Source of the DNA: Rhyacophila brunnea | Taxonomy: Eukaryota > Arthropoda > Insecta > Trichoptera > Rhyacophilidae | Length of the DNA: 64,000 nt | Assembly: GCA_022495005.1 (NCBI GenBank) | Contig: JAGYXB010000184.1 | Span: 1 to 64,000 of the forward strand | Direction of reading: 5' to 3' | Part shown: piece after piece, positions 47,046 through 59,585 of the stretch | Position numbering within the stretch: the stretch's first letter is position 1 | How the letters are laid out: each line of letters opens with the position of its first letter | Made by a program: the position numbers and the translations under genes | The notes under the pieces: model-generated | Databases searched by the model: none | Seen by the model: the letters and a program-made list of their open reading frames with translations, nothing else | Told to the model about the DNA's origin: nothing

Positions 47046-47777
47046 AGGCAGTAAAGGAATATATTTTTTAACACCTATACTTATTTTATTACCGAATTAA
47101 CGTTGTTACTGAATATTTTAGAGAATTAAAGCGAAGAATGCTAGCATCCATAATATTCTATAGACTTTGTGAACGAATTCTCAGACAGTGTTTAATTAAA
47201 ATATTCTTTCATTCAATAATATGTTTACAGAGATTCTTTAATCTTTTCAACAGGTAACAGATTTATTGGACTACTGCTAGTGCAGCTTTTATTTTTAAAG
47301 TGTAGACCGATTTCATATGTTATTATTTGAAAGTTTTTACTGTTAAAAATAGAGTCGAGTATAATATAAAAAAATACCGTCTGAATTATTTAACAATTTT
47401 GAAATATTATACCATGCTTCTTTTGTTATCATGCTCATGAATGAAGATTGAGACCCGAATGATTTCACAGCCTCCTTTACTACTTTGCTACATATATCGA
47501 AGAATTCAGCAAAACGCAAGACCTGTCCAGAAAAGACAAAATGAGAAGAGTCTATTTTGAATCAGGAGTTTGCTGATTATGGAAACGTTGGTTGCTTTTG
47601 CCATTCACGAGATACTCAATGTCAACCTATAGCGGCACAAAGCTTTTGTATTTACCTTTCCTTTACATACCATTTAGGTCTCAGAGGTAACTATGTACAT
47701 ATATATATATTGAAATAACAAGACATATTACTAGGTACCTAACAAAATGGTTAAATTTAAAATTATTTGACAAAAAG
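47046..47777. other. No gene recognised
   Basis: No supported feature apart from a short AT run at about 47697-47710. Confidence 0.4.
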
Positions 47778-48531
47778 TGTAGGGGAAGGTGTTGTACTTG
47801 TAGACAATTATTTGTTTTTCATTTCTAAATCGTCAAAATCGTGAAAACAATTATTTTGAAAAAGAGTCAAATCCTGCCGACAGAATTATTTTTTTCATAA
47901 ATTAAATAAATCTGTGAAAAAATGTTGTAACATTAACAACTAATTATCTAAAGCATGCTTTTATTAGCTTAAAATCGTGTAAATATCAATAAAATCTATG
48001 CATGTTGTATGTTTGGATGCGTCCACAGGTACAACCAGCAATATGTCCAAAAGTACAACAAATCAAAATTTTACATTAAAAGTGTGCTTAATACATTGGA
48101 CGATAAAGACGTGCCTAGTGCGTAACGATTAGGTGAACATTCGATATAATTAGCATGCTATTTAAATGTGGTAATTAAAAAGTAATTATCTAGTCAGCAG
48201 TCAATATTGTGTTTTTTGAGTATATAGGTATTTTGACAAAATGCATTCCTTTAACTTAACAATTAATAATTCACAAATCAAACTTCACTTATAAGTTGCA
48301 TCCAATTATCTCTCAATAATTATGATAAAATAAACAGGAAATAATCAAATACTTACTTCTGGATCTAAAAAACACAAATTCAAAATCTGGCAGCTTCCTG
48401 GACTGAAAATTGGATTGAGTATTGCCAGAGTTATATGTACGTAAATCCCTAGCCTAGAACACTGTTTTGAAAAAATATAAATACCTACCGAAATAAAGCC
48501 CCTTTTCACAGGTACAACGACCTCCCCTACA
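47778..48531. mobile_element. DNA transposon-like element, superfamily unknown
   Basis: The ends TGTAGGGGAAGGTGTTGTAC and inverted gtacaacgacctcccctaca bound 754 bp. The motif GTACAAC or its inverse recurs inside (47792, 48030, 48053, 48512), like subterminal binding sites. There is no transposase and no clear target duplication. Confidence 0.65.
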
Positions 48532-49573
48532 TAAGAAAACTAAATCAATCGATTAATTGGTGTATTTTCTGCAATGTTAAAGAAATAATGTGCACTATTT
48601 AATCAAAGACAATAAAATACTTTTTAACTAATTTGAACTCGTGTAAAATTTATATCAAGTTAATGAAAATTTTGCCCTGTATCCTATCTGAAAAGTTTAT
48701 TTTGAATACAATAAAGTTTAAAGCATTTTATGAACCAGATTATGTACTGCTGAATAAAAGGTTAAGCGTTGTTGCATAATGGCGGAGCCAAGGAAAACTT
48801 TTGAAACACAATTCATAAACAACACAACATTTCAAATAAAAGCCTATTATTTAGTTAAGTTGGTAGTAATGAAGCGGAGGTGACTATGGCTTAATTTTGT
48901 GAAAATGAACGTGGATTTTCAACAAAATATTTTATTAAGTAAGTAATAACAAAAAAATATATATTGAACTAGTTAGTATTCAATATGTTATCTTTTCACT
49001 ATGCACCAAAGGCAAAATCTCACAACGTATTTGTCACTATTGCGAATAGTTAAAACGTCATGGATACTAAAGTAACTATTCGTGCAAATTTTGATCGTGG
49101 TTGTCGATAAAAAGACACCAGTAAAATGATGCCGAATAATGGTCATGACTTGAGAATATGAAACAGTTTGCAGTAGTACGAATATACAATTAATCAATAT
49201 TGGTTCTTTTTGATTAATTATACCGTCAAATCGTGAAATTTTGCCTGATGTTTGTCATAGATATGGACGATTTTAATAAATAAATAAACTAATAATTATT
49301 ACAAATGCTCGTTTATCTTAAAAAAGGAGTTTTAGTAATATCATGTCTGATTAATTCTCATTAATAAATGATAATATTATATTCTTATTATTACATAATA
49401 TTATTTTGAATTTCTGACATTTCAGATGGTTCAAAACGTTACCACATTCGCTTCAATTGTTTTTTAATTTATTTTATAAAAGTATTTGTATAATATTCCT
49501 AAGTAATATAAAATACTTCCTCCTTCGGCTCCGTTGATATATCCTACATTTTGTAAATAATTAATTTCCTGCC
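48532..49573. other. No gene recognised
   Basis: AT-rich DNA without supported features. Confidence 0.4.
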
Positions 49574-49575
49574 TA

Positions 49576-50878
49576 CGAGGGTGGGTCAATAAGTCCTTAG
49601 AAAAGCCGACAGGTGGCGCGACTAGTACTGCAAGCGGTTTGTTTTCATGCAGCGACACTACCGATTCAGTATGCTGCGAAGTTTCAATCAGATTGGTCGG
49701 GTTGTTGTGTGTTTCTCGTACATTTAAAAAAAAATTTTGCTTGTGGAAAATGGAAAAATGGAAAATGGAGAAAATTGAGTTTAGAGCTGTTATTAAACAT
49801 TTTAATATAAAAGGGTTAACAGCAAAGGAAATAAAAAATGAGTTGGATTTAGTTCACGGCATATCTGCTCCTTTACTTGCAACTATTTATAACTGGTTAA
49901 ATGAATTTAAACGTGGTCGTACATCAACAAAGGATGAACCACGCTCAGGACGTCCTGTAGAGGTGACTACACCAGAAATGATCAATAAAATCCACGATAT
50001 GGTGTTAAGTGACCGAAGGTAAAAGTTGAGTGAGATAATTGAGGTTACAGGGATTTCAAAAGGTAGCGTCATTTCTATTTTATATGACAAATTGGGCATG
50101 AAAAATATTTCTGCAAGATGGGTGCCGCGTTTGCTCACAGTCGACAATAAACGCAGTAGGGTGGTGGCCTCTAAAGCCCTGTTGTCGCTCATGCAACGCA
50201 ATCTGGATGAATTTTTTCGTCGCTTTGTGACTGTAGATGAAACATGGATACACCACTATACTCTCGAGACGAAAAAACAGTCAAAGCAGTGGATTGCGAA
50301 GGCAAACCATGTCCAAAGAAGGCGAAAACCGTAAAATCAGCTGGTAAGGTTATGGCTACTGTATTTTGGGATGCACGTGAAATTATTTTCGTTGACTATT
50401 TGGAAAAAGGAAAAACAATAACAGGGGATTATTATGCATCTTTATTGGACCAGCTAAAAAACAAAATTGAAGAAAAACGGCCTCATTTAAACAGGAAAAA
50501 AATCCTCTTTCATCAGGACAATGCCCGTGTTCACACATGTTTACGATCAATGGCTAAAATTGAAGAATTGAAGTTAGAATTGGTCGACCACCCACCGTAT
50601 TCGCCAGATTTAGCCCCCAGTGACTTTTTCCTTTTCCCAAACTTAAAAAAATGGCTAAGTGGACAACGTTTTTTTTCAAATGAAGAAGTCATCGATCGGA
50701 CAAATGCTTATTTTGAGGACCTTCCGAAAATTTATTTTTCTGACGGTTTAAAAAAAATTGAGAATCGTCTAACCAAGTGTATTGAGCTCCAAGGAAATTA
50801 TGTTGAGAAATAAAAAAAAAATACAAAAATAAAACCTGTTTTAATGCTTTTTTCTAAGGAATTATTGACCCACCCTCG
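49576..50878 (+). mobile_element. mariner transposon
   Basis: A 1303-bp element flanked by TA on both sides (49574-49575, 50879-50880). The terminal inverted repeats are about 29 bp, beginning CGAGGGTGGGTCAATAA, with one or two mismatches. This is the standard size and layout of mariner. It contains a single transposase ORF with two lesions. Confidence 0.95.
49750..50813 (+). pseudogene. mariner transposase, nearly full length but broken
   Basis: It starts at ATG 49750 or 49765 (MEKIEFRAVIKHFN), with the N-terminal paired helix-turn-helix DNA-binding region to about residue 110. An in-frame TAA lies at 50020-50022. The frame resumes from 50026. The catalytic DD34D triad is visible: VTVDETWIHHY, FHQDNARVHT and YSPDLAPSDFFLFP. 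A frameshift near 50305-50320 moves the reading from the 50026 frame to the 50244 frame, which runs to the stop at 50811-50813. Total length would be close to the usual 345-350 residues. All catalytic residues remain, so decay is recent. Confidence 0.92.
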
Positions 50879-50880
50879 TA

Positions 50881-53800
50881 TCAATAATTTCACCATATTT
50901 AACAGAATTGAATTCCTATCAAAACGCGTTTTGAAAAAGTAATTTATATTGAAAAAATATTGATTGCAGCTAATTTATATTCATTTATATAGCAAAACTG
51001 TTTATGCTGTACCTATATTTTTTTATCGACTTTAAACTCATTCACACGAAAACGAGACTTAATTTCATATATATTTATATCACCTACATTCTACACTTGT
51101 AACTACTATAAATTTAATAAATTCAAGACTAAATCATCTTTATTGTGAATCTCACTTCTATATGTCGCGACTGACCTGAATTGCCACATTTCCTTCAACG
51201 ATCACCCAACATTCATTTTTTATACTGAGTACATCTTATTTTAAAAAAGAAGCTGGTGGCATCCTTATCTTGGTAATTTCACCAAGTCAGGACCTTTTCA
51301 CGTCATCTTCATCTTTTTGTCTCTTCAGGCTATTATTGGCCATTCTATAAATAAGATGGCATAATATAGTTTTTTTATTTTCTTATAAAATATAGGTATT
51401 TGTGGGCTTGGAATTTATCTATGGAATTTGAAGTATCTTCCTCAAAAGCCTGCAAACATTTTCTGTCTAATGCGTCAATTACATTGAGCTACTTTACGAG
51501 CTGTTTATTGGCGAATTTAATAGCTGACACACAAAACTTTCCATTTGCTAAGAAGCCACAAGCCAGCGACTATTTTGACAGAACGTAGTTCGTTTTTTTA
51601 CCGGGAGGTTGCTACAGAGTTCTATTGCGGGAATGGAACGACTGGCCTCCGGACAATTGGACGCCGCACTGACGTGGATACGTATACAAAACGTAGACGA
51701 GGTATTTTAATCAGTTTATATCTACTACTTAGTAGTTTGAATTCATTTTACTCTTAACATAATGTATTTTTTATCGCGGATTAAGAATTACCATGCCTAA
51801 GACTTTATATGTAATAAAAAACTCTTTCTTCGTTAGAACTTAAACATATGCACGATTAAATCATTGTTTACGTCTGCATATGTACATTCTCAACAACTCT
51901 ATTAAATCATAATATAATCATTTAAATATAAATAATAATATTGAACATTTTTTTTAAAGTACCTATAAGTACCTAACGTCTATTTATTTTCGAATTCCGT
52001 GGCGTCCAGTCGACCGGTGCCAAATCGTCATAGACCCTGCGCAGACGTAGTAGGCCCACACGCTGACATGTAGCGTGTAAAGTTGGCCGGCTTTCAACTT
52101 TCTCGGAAGATTCTTTACAATCTGCTTGTTCAATGGTGACACTGGGCGACTTTACCGGCAGATTGTAAATTCGCCAACAAGCAGCTCGTGAAGTAGCTCA
52201 ATGTAATTGATGGATTACTAACTGTCGTAATGAACAAAAACTTATAATCGACATTGAAAACATTAGCCTTAATAGTAATAGAATAAAACCCTTACTACAA
52301 AGCAATACAAACTGTTTAAATTAGATTTTTCACGTTTAGTTAGAAAAATGAACGTTTTTTATATTATTTGAGATAGGTACAAGTCACCGCTCAATTTTCC
52401 GTGAATTCATCCCAAATTTACCTTCGTAAGGTCACGGCATTTTGGGTCACCCTTAAACCGAGGCCAAGTAGAAGGCAATAAATTACTCTAAGTGGTTTTA
52501 AGACTGTGATTAATAGAATATAAATAACATTTATTCAGATATGCTTCGTTATATGATAATCAAGAATAACCGTACCCTATGTTTCATAATTATAATTTAA
52601 TTTGACCGATACGGGCCTTGGCCAAATTCTGACAATTATTTTGAATTACTTTGATGGCAGTAAAGTTACGAAAGCCTAGTAATTCTAGTCAGCCCGTAAA
52701 TTGTTTATGGCCACAAAGCAGCGACAATGAATATAAAAATAAAATTAGTCCAGAATATAACTGTAGTACTTGGGCAATAAATTTATCAGCAACAATCCAT
52801 ATTGTAATTTATGATTCTTATATTTCGTAACTAGGTATGAAAGTCATGATTTGCAAAACTTTCGGTAGTACGATTAAATGATTATCTACTATATAATGTA
52901 AAATTTATATAATAATAAAGACTTTATCTATCACAGTCGTTTCCAATAAGGGTTCCACAGAACAGAAATTTTATAAATATTATTGAAATAGCGAGAGTGT
53001 TACTTGGGAGATGATTTTTTGTTTCAGAAAGGAATAAAGTTATTTAATTTTTAGTAAAGATTGTCGCCTCCTACTACGCACTATTCATTTTAATTCTTTC
53101 AAAGCGTTTAAATTTACTTCATGTTAAATTTACATCACAGATTTACAATCGCTATACTATATAATATTAGGAAATAATATGTATGTAAATAAATTTTGGG
53201 CAACGATGTTTAGATAACCCATTTATGAAAAATGTTGCCTGCGGCGCAATCAATATGCTTTGCAATTTTGTAAATGAGTAGATATATCGTATACCGCAAT
53301 TTTAAAGATTATATTATTTGTAAGTGTCACTATCAATAATATAAATCAATTATATTGTAATGAACGTATACAAAAATTGATAATAAAATAGTAAATAGTT
53401 GACAGTTTTAGTGTGTTTAAGGTTAGCTTATTGTCTATGACACTATTTTACGCGTAAAATTTATGACTATCTCCTCTGAACCTTAATATTATGTGTTAGC
53501 CAGGTAGGGATTTTTCGAAATTTTTCATATTATACAATATAATATTACATTCTGTTCTTACATACCCAACAATATGTTTAAAAAATATAAAATTTATGCA
53601 TTTTGCTTTTATTTATGATTCTGGCATTCTAATCCAATCCAATAATATGGTATCCATGGCACATACAAATTAAAGTTTTATGAATACCTACATGCATAAT
53701 ATAAACATTCATGGAAATCGCAGGGGTATTCATAGCCTTTAACAAACATGAGTTACAAGCAATATGGTAAACTTTCGTTGTTTTATGCATACTTGAAAAC

Positions 53801-54660
53801 TGTTTGTTGTTCATTTTATATGCATTTCGTTATTTTTTGTAATTTTTTTTTGAAAACAGGAACTATGTATTTATATCAACTATGTACTTATCCCGACAAC
53901 TGTGTATTGGCGAAGCAATCATTCAATTTTGACAGTCAGTTCCGAGTGATTTACCGACTATATCGGTTTGTCGCATAAAATGTATGTGTTAATTAATCTA
54001 CTGTTGCAATAATTTAAATGTGATTCTAATGTCAACTCATCATTAAATCATTTAACTTTAAACTGATAATATGAAAGATAAAGTTTACTGAGAACACGGA
54101 TTTTAAGAACATAAATGGAAAATTATGTAATTTATGATAATAATTATTTTAGCTGCTAATATTCATAATATTTATATAGATTATAAATTAAATTACTTAA
54201 AATTTTATATTGATTTCATAAAATCGACTCTTACTTATTAAGGTGATGAAAAAAAAGCATATTTATTAATATTTGAACTCAAATCGATACAAGCATAATT
54301 GAGTTGCCTAGGGTTTCTAGTTTTGTCTAGCTCTTCAGGGGTTAGTGACATTTGAAAAAATGGGAATAATATTTAGGACTTAAAACTAGGTTTTTTTATT
54401 ACCATCAGGCTCGTATCGTAGTTAAAACCCCATATTAGGTGTTACGATGAAATTTATACAAAATTTTGCCGTAGACAAATACTGAAAAATAATACTTCCC
54501 TCCCTCGATGTCCCTCCCTCCCATGAAGTTGAGTTTGAATGATTACAAAATATAGAACTAGCCGAGCGCAATTAATACTAAGTTACACGTTCTGAGCTCA
54601 ATTATAAAATGATTCAGTTAATACCGTCTAGTTTGATTCTTTACTCATTTCAAAATTATA
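50881..54660. other. No gene recognised
   Basis: AT-rich DNA with one GC-richer patch at 52000-52200. ORFs of 60-76 codons (51400, 51545, 53629, 53748) show no domain. Confidence 0.45.
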
Positions 54661-54663
54661 ACT

Positions 54664-55090
54664 AGTTTACATGTGCATGGATTTACTGTGATAGTGCGTA
54701 TTATCGCGGTAATAACAAGAAAATGTACGTGTTAAGATGTATTATCTTGCAAGTTGCAAGATTGCATGCATGAATCAAAAAAGTTCGGAAGCTTCTGAAT
54801 TTTTACGCGACAGTTGGGATTCGTTCGATATCTGCGCATGGATAGTAGAACGATAGTGGCGAAGCTGCCGGAAACAAAACTAACTACATCGCAAAGAGAC
54901 TTATTTTGAGGTTAACTGATTTTTATAACTGTCGAAAATAGTGCCATAAAATGACAACATCGCGTCTCGCTTACTCTTGAAGAATAAGATTGGCGAGACA
55001 GTCAGCACTTTAATGTATAAACAGTTATTGTCGCGATAGTTTAAAATGTACTCTATTACTGCAAGTAAACCCATGCACCTCTTAAGCGCT
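54664..55090 (+). mobile_element. Inverted-repeat element family C, copy 3
   Basis: It begins gtttacatgtgcatggattt and is closely related to 22868-23251 ('gcaagttgcaagattgcatg', 'aaaaaagttcggaagcttct'). The right end is eroded (cccatgcacctcttaagcgc). Confidence 0.75.
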
Positions 55091-56625
55091 ATTACTATCA
55101 ATATTTCTTATATAACTATCTCCATAATATCATTATGTGCAAATTCCAACCATGGTACTTTACAAAGAGTATAATGCAAATGGAAACAGCAACTTCAGTA
55201 AATTTTTGGTACTCTTAATCCGACTTGAACAATCAATAATATAATTAATATTACAGATTATTTTATCTACATTGAATTAATATCGACGGAATAATGTAAT
55301 TCAGACCATGAGAAATCTGCTAACGATTTTTTCAGTTTGATAGCATCATTATCAAAAGTTAAAATTTAGCTACTCAGCTCAGCTATACTATTTTTATATA
55401 ATATAAGATTCTAGCGGCGTGATTTCAAAAAGAGACCCATCATAGATGGCGCGGACCATTTACTGGACGCCGCAAGCGCTATGTAGGCGGATTAGGATTT
55501 AGCTCTATGTTAACTCCGCAATTGGTATCTCTTACAGTCTTATAGCCAACTTTGCGGCAATGAGAAATTTGCAACATGATATGGTGAGCGGGATAGTCAC
55601 GACTCCTCTGTGGACCTCCAGCCAGTTAATTTTTTTTCTTTCTTAACTTTCTTGTTTAAGCACTACGGTGCATGGTTGTAGCATCAGTCCCGTGCTGGTA
55701 CGTATTGCGACGGAATGAGCACTTAAAATCACTTCTTTCAGACACTTTTATAGTGTCATGGAAGGCAGCCGTGCATATCCACGGCTGTACATACATGACG
55801 GGTGGTGGTGCAAAAACAAAGTTCAAGTCTTACAGCCAGTCAGCTTAGTCTGATTAGCTCTGACTCTTTTGATCATACACGTCCTCTATTTTAAACTGAG
55901 CACCTTACACTATCGATATTTGTTTCTAGTGATAACTGTTGTTTCTAGTTGTCAAATGTGATACCTACCTGAACTTAAATAAGCCTTTGGCAAGTTCATC
56001 TGGTTATTTCGTCGAGCGAGTGATCTTATCCTGTCAATATGTTTTCGTATACCGTTTGAAGTATTCTTTATTATTATCTATTATTCTCTGTGAACTCTGA
56101 ATAAATACTTAAATCGTAAGTGTTTCTATTTTATAAATAAAAAATATTCTATGTGTTATGTTTTTTAAAATGACTTCACATATTATACGTAACAGAATTT
56201 ATTATTTGAAGTTCACGCCGAAATATAAAACCGTGATTTAATATCAATGCACTTTACGCCGGCTGGATGTGGATGTAACTAAAGGTTAATAGGAAATGTC
56301 AGTCCGACACACGCTTCCAACATTTTATCGCGCATTTTACGATAAAGTTTTAAAACGAAATCCCTGTTTTAAATCTTTTGCTATTTTCTTCATGAATAAA
56401 AAACTATGTAACGTGATTCTCCGAAACTTGTTATAACTATGTTTTTTTTTTAAAACACATGTAATGCATTCGCGCTTAAAAAATATGTTTTCAAAGAATT
56501 TGATAAAGAGACTGTGGTGATCAACGAGTCCTGTGAGAATAAGCATTGTCAGCAAAATTCGTGACATACAAATCGATCGCGGTAATATTATAATTGAATT
56601 ATTTTTATATACATTTTTCACAGGC
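55091..56625. other. No gene recognised
   Basis: Some moderately GC-rich sequence occurs at 55430-55620 and 55660-55850 without a supported ORF. Confidence 0.4.
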
Positions 56626-57115
56626 GTCAGCGTATTGGTTAATACTAACTCGGGGAGAAAAGCGGACGGTTAAAAATAAGATCCATTAGCATACAAATTT
56701 TACACCTCTCTAATTACGAACTGCAATTACCTCAGTAATATTATTAATATTTATTATGTTAAGATGCATTTCTTACATAAGGTATGGGATACTCAGTGTA
56801 AGCAGTATTCAATCGCAAGGAGTTTAATAAAATAGGCTATCACGATTGAATAAAGATCTCACTCCGCATTTAATCTTCTTACTCTGTCACTGAGATCTGT
56901 GTCACTCTGTATCATCATACAACAGGCCAACAATGTCTACCTCGCTGTTATCTTTTATCATTATTGTATCATTGTATCACTGTACTAGTATCTCATCATA
57001 TAATCAATCACTTATATACAAAAAAAAAACTATCAAATAACGGGTGGTGAAGAAAACCAGAAATTTATTCACATATTCATATTTTTCACCTGTCTGTTAA
57101 TGAGGGATTTGTCAG
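56626..57115 (+). repeat. Direct repeat M, copy 1
   Basis: It starts 'gtcagcgtattggttaatac' and ends 'ttaatgagggattt'. It recurs in the same orientation at 57644-58033 on the other side of a LINE remnant. The interior shares 'gatactcagtgta', 'gaagatctcact'-like stretches and 'aactatcaaataacggg'. Confidence 0.75.
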
Positions 57116-57124
57116 GTTCAACTC

Positions 57125-57643
57125 GATATCAACGCAATATCTGAGACTCACGATTGTACTTGGTCGAACCCAAATTCCGCCTATTCGATACCTGCATTCT
57201 GACGGTGCTGCTTCACGGTAGCGAATCATGGCACCTTACGAAGGTTCAGACCAACCGTATATTGAGCTTCAAAAACAGACGTTTGCGATGGATACTGGGT
57301 GTGCGGTGGTATGACTTTAGGAGCAACGAGGAGATAAAAGAACGCACCAAGTAGCCTCCTATCACACTGAGAGTGATGGGGCGACGTTGGACCTGGCTCG
57401 GCTACGTGCTGCGGATGCCAGAAGAGAATGTCAACCTGGCTTGCCTGTTCTTCAAGCCGACAGGAATCCGGCGTCCTGGAAGGCCGCTGTATACTATCTA
57501 TAGAGTGTATACGGCGGAGCTACGGTATTTTGGTTTGACTGGAACGATGCATGAAGACTGGCAAACTACAGGGAATTTTGGAGGCACCTCGTAGTATCCA
57601 TATACTCCAACTAAGGGGCGGATATGGTCGAAGAAGAAGAAGA
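57125..57643 (+). pseudogene. RTE-like LINE 3' end, reverse transcriptase C-terminus
   Basis: 57154-57351 encodes FDTCILTVLLHGSESWHLTK and WILGVRWYDFRSNEEIKERT, ending at TAG 57352. After a short break 57373-57594 encodes RRWTWLGYVLRMPEENV and FFKPTGIRRPGRPLYTIYR. These blocks are typical of the C-terminal end of endonuclease/reverse-transcriptase LINE proteins (RTE and relatives). The element ends in a GAA microsatellite (about 57630-57642), as many RTE-type tails do. The catalytic domain is missing. Confidence 0.82.
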
Positions 57644-58033
57644 GTCAGCGTATCGGTTAATACTAACTTTATAATACTCTAATATTTTAATGGATTTTTC
57701 ACGTAAGGCATGAGATACTCAGTGTATGCATTATTTAATCGTTAGGAGTTTAATGAACAGGCTATCACAATTGAATGAAGATCTCACTCAGTATTTTATT
57801 TTGATAGAGAACTGTCACTCTGTATAATCGTGCCTCGGGCCAACAATATCTACCTCGCTCTTTTATCGTTGTATCACTGTACTTGTCTCCCATCACATCA
57901 TCATACCCTTACGTCCAAAAAACTATCAAATAACGGGTAGTGAAAATATCATCATTAAATTGTAGAAAATCACAAATGTATTCACATATTCTTATTTTTC
58001 ACGGCTGCCTCTTTCTTAATGAGGGATTATCTA
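57644..58033 (+). repeat. Direct repeat M, copy 2
   Basis: It starts 'gtcagcgtatcggttaatac' directly after the LINE tail and ends 'cttaatgagggattatc'. It is clearly diverged from copy 1 with several indels. Confidence 0.75.
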
Positions 58034-59344
58034 GGTGATTTGGTCGTCAAGCAGTGACTTTTTATGCTTCAGCTAATATCCTTTTCGATAATCAGCATAA
58101 CGAAAAGCCTGTGCCAATCTTGATTTGATACATTTCCAATAAATATAAATAATCCAAAAATATCAGAACGTAAAAAGGCTATGGAAATTTATTGTTAATT
58201 TTGTACGCACAATTTGATATTTTTTTACATCGAGGGCTTAATGTCAAACGACACTATCTACAAAAGTGCAACTTTACAGAAGAGGCAAAAAAACGGTTTT
58301 TTTTAGTTTCTTGTAACGCAACAAAGGAGATGTTTATTCAAAACCTTATGTTCATATATTATAATTTATTGTGTATTGTATATTTATCTTGCTTATGGTA
58401 ATCTTAAAATTTATAGGTTTGGTTTAAAAAAAAAATACACAACAAGGGTAACTTTATGTAGTTAATGTTAAACTTTAATGACGATTTAAGAAGAAACTGG
58501 AAAAGATTTACATACAGTTGTTTCACTATCATGAAGCCAAGCATGTCAAATAACGTTATCTAAGAAAAACAACATTTTTTTGTAGAAAACGTTGTTTGAT
58601 TATAAGCACTCGATATGAAGTATGCTGTACTTTTGCGTATTGGCTATTTTTATTCGAATGACCGCTAAAGCATGGATTTCAAATAATATTTTTTTGACAA
58701 AACATGCGCGCATCTGATCTATTGTGTTGTAAAGCCGCAGCTGAAACGCCAAGTTGTAACGAATTGCGTTCGATGTTTTCCCAACACAGAACATAGAAAG
58801 TCGGCCGGTGTCAACTGCTTGACATACAACAGTCAAACACGCAGACCATTAAAAGTGGCCAACTGCTTTTTGGAATTTAAAAAACAATTTTACTATAGTA
58901 TTTATTACATTTCTTGAGTTATGATGCGTTTATGTTAATTATATAGAATTCGTAGTAGGTAATAAGTTTGTCAAAAAATTCTTTTTATTGAATTTCCTTA
59001 TTGTTATTGTAAAATTTCACGAAAGTATTCCTGCGTGTCATTAATTTTCCGTGAATGTTAAACAAATATTCTTCAAACTGTTTTTCCGGTAAGAATTATT
59101 GAATTATTTCTAAATACAATTTCTGTACATTTTGTTTATATTATAATACTTTATTTTAAACGAAATATATAACAAACATGCTGTGACTATAAAATATGTA
59201 ATTAAACATTATTACATGTTTTAAACAAATGAAGCAGTCATCACGGTGGCCAAGGCATGGCTGAAAAAATTTTTGACGCATATATTGCATCGTATACTAC
59301 ATAATAAGCAAAATAAAAATAAAAATACAACATTTTATACTTAT
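58034..59344. other. No gene recognised
   Basis: ORFs of 69 (58192, +) and 78 codons (58600, -) show no domain. Otherwise AT-rich DNA. Confidence 0.4.
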
Positions 59345-59585
59345 TGTATTAATACTACCGACCGAAGGTACTTGATGGAATTTGAATTTAAATTCTAATG
59401 GATTTAAATTTTGTACTATTATATTTGAATAGTTTTTTTGCGACCTGGGTTTCGCCTTTCGGCATCTTCAGGCACTATGTGCACTCACCAAAAGGATGTG
59501 TCAGTGTGTATTTACCTTTTGGAAAGTACACGTCATAGTGCCTGAAGATGCCGTCAATAGTCAAAAGTAAATAACTTAAATTTAT
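59345..59585. repeat. Family F, two copies head to head
   Basis: A minus-strand copy (59345-59495) and a partial plus-strand copy (about 59510-59585) face each other, forming an imperfect palindrome around 59500. The minus copy holds the best hammerhead-like core; the plus copy loses it after TGCC. Confidence 0.75.
59439..59474 (-). ncRNA. Hammerhead-ribozyme-like core motif
   Basis: Read on the minus strand: stem I strand UGC, then CUGAAGA (core C-U-G-A-N-G-A), one extra U, stem II GCC-GAAA-GGC, GAA (core), stem III ACC-CA-GGU, C (cleavage position in GUC), and stem I strand GCA. All invariant core nucleotides of the hammerhead are present and three stems can pair. Departures: the unpaired U after the first core block and a short 3-bp stem I, though AUAG/CUAU pairing could extend it beyond a run of A. 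Activity is untested. Confidence 0.5.

Noticed and set aside
52000..52200. GC-richer patch with partial inverted repeat around 'acaatctgc'
   Set aside because: The pairing is short and imperfect, and no ends or coding content could be defined.
58600..58836. 78-codon minus-strand ORF
   Set aside because: No domain recognised and no surrounding gene structure.
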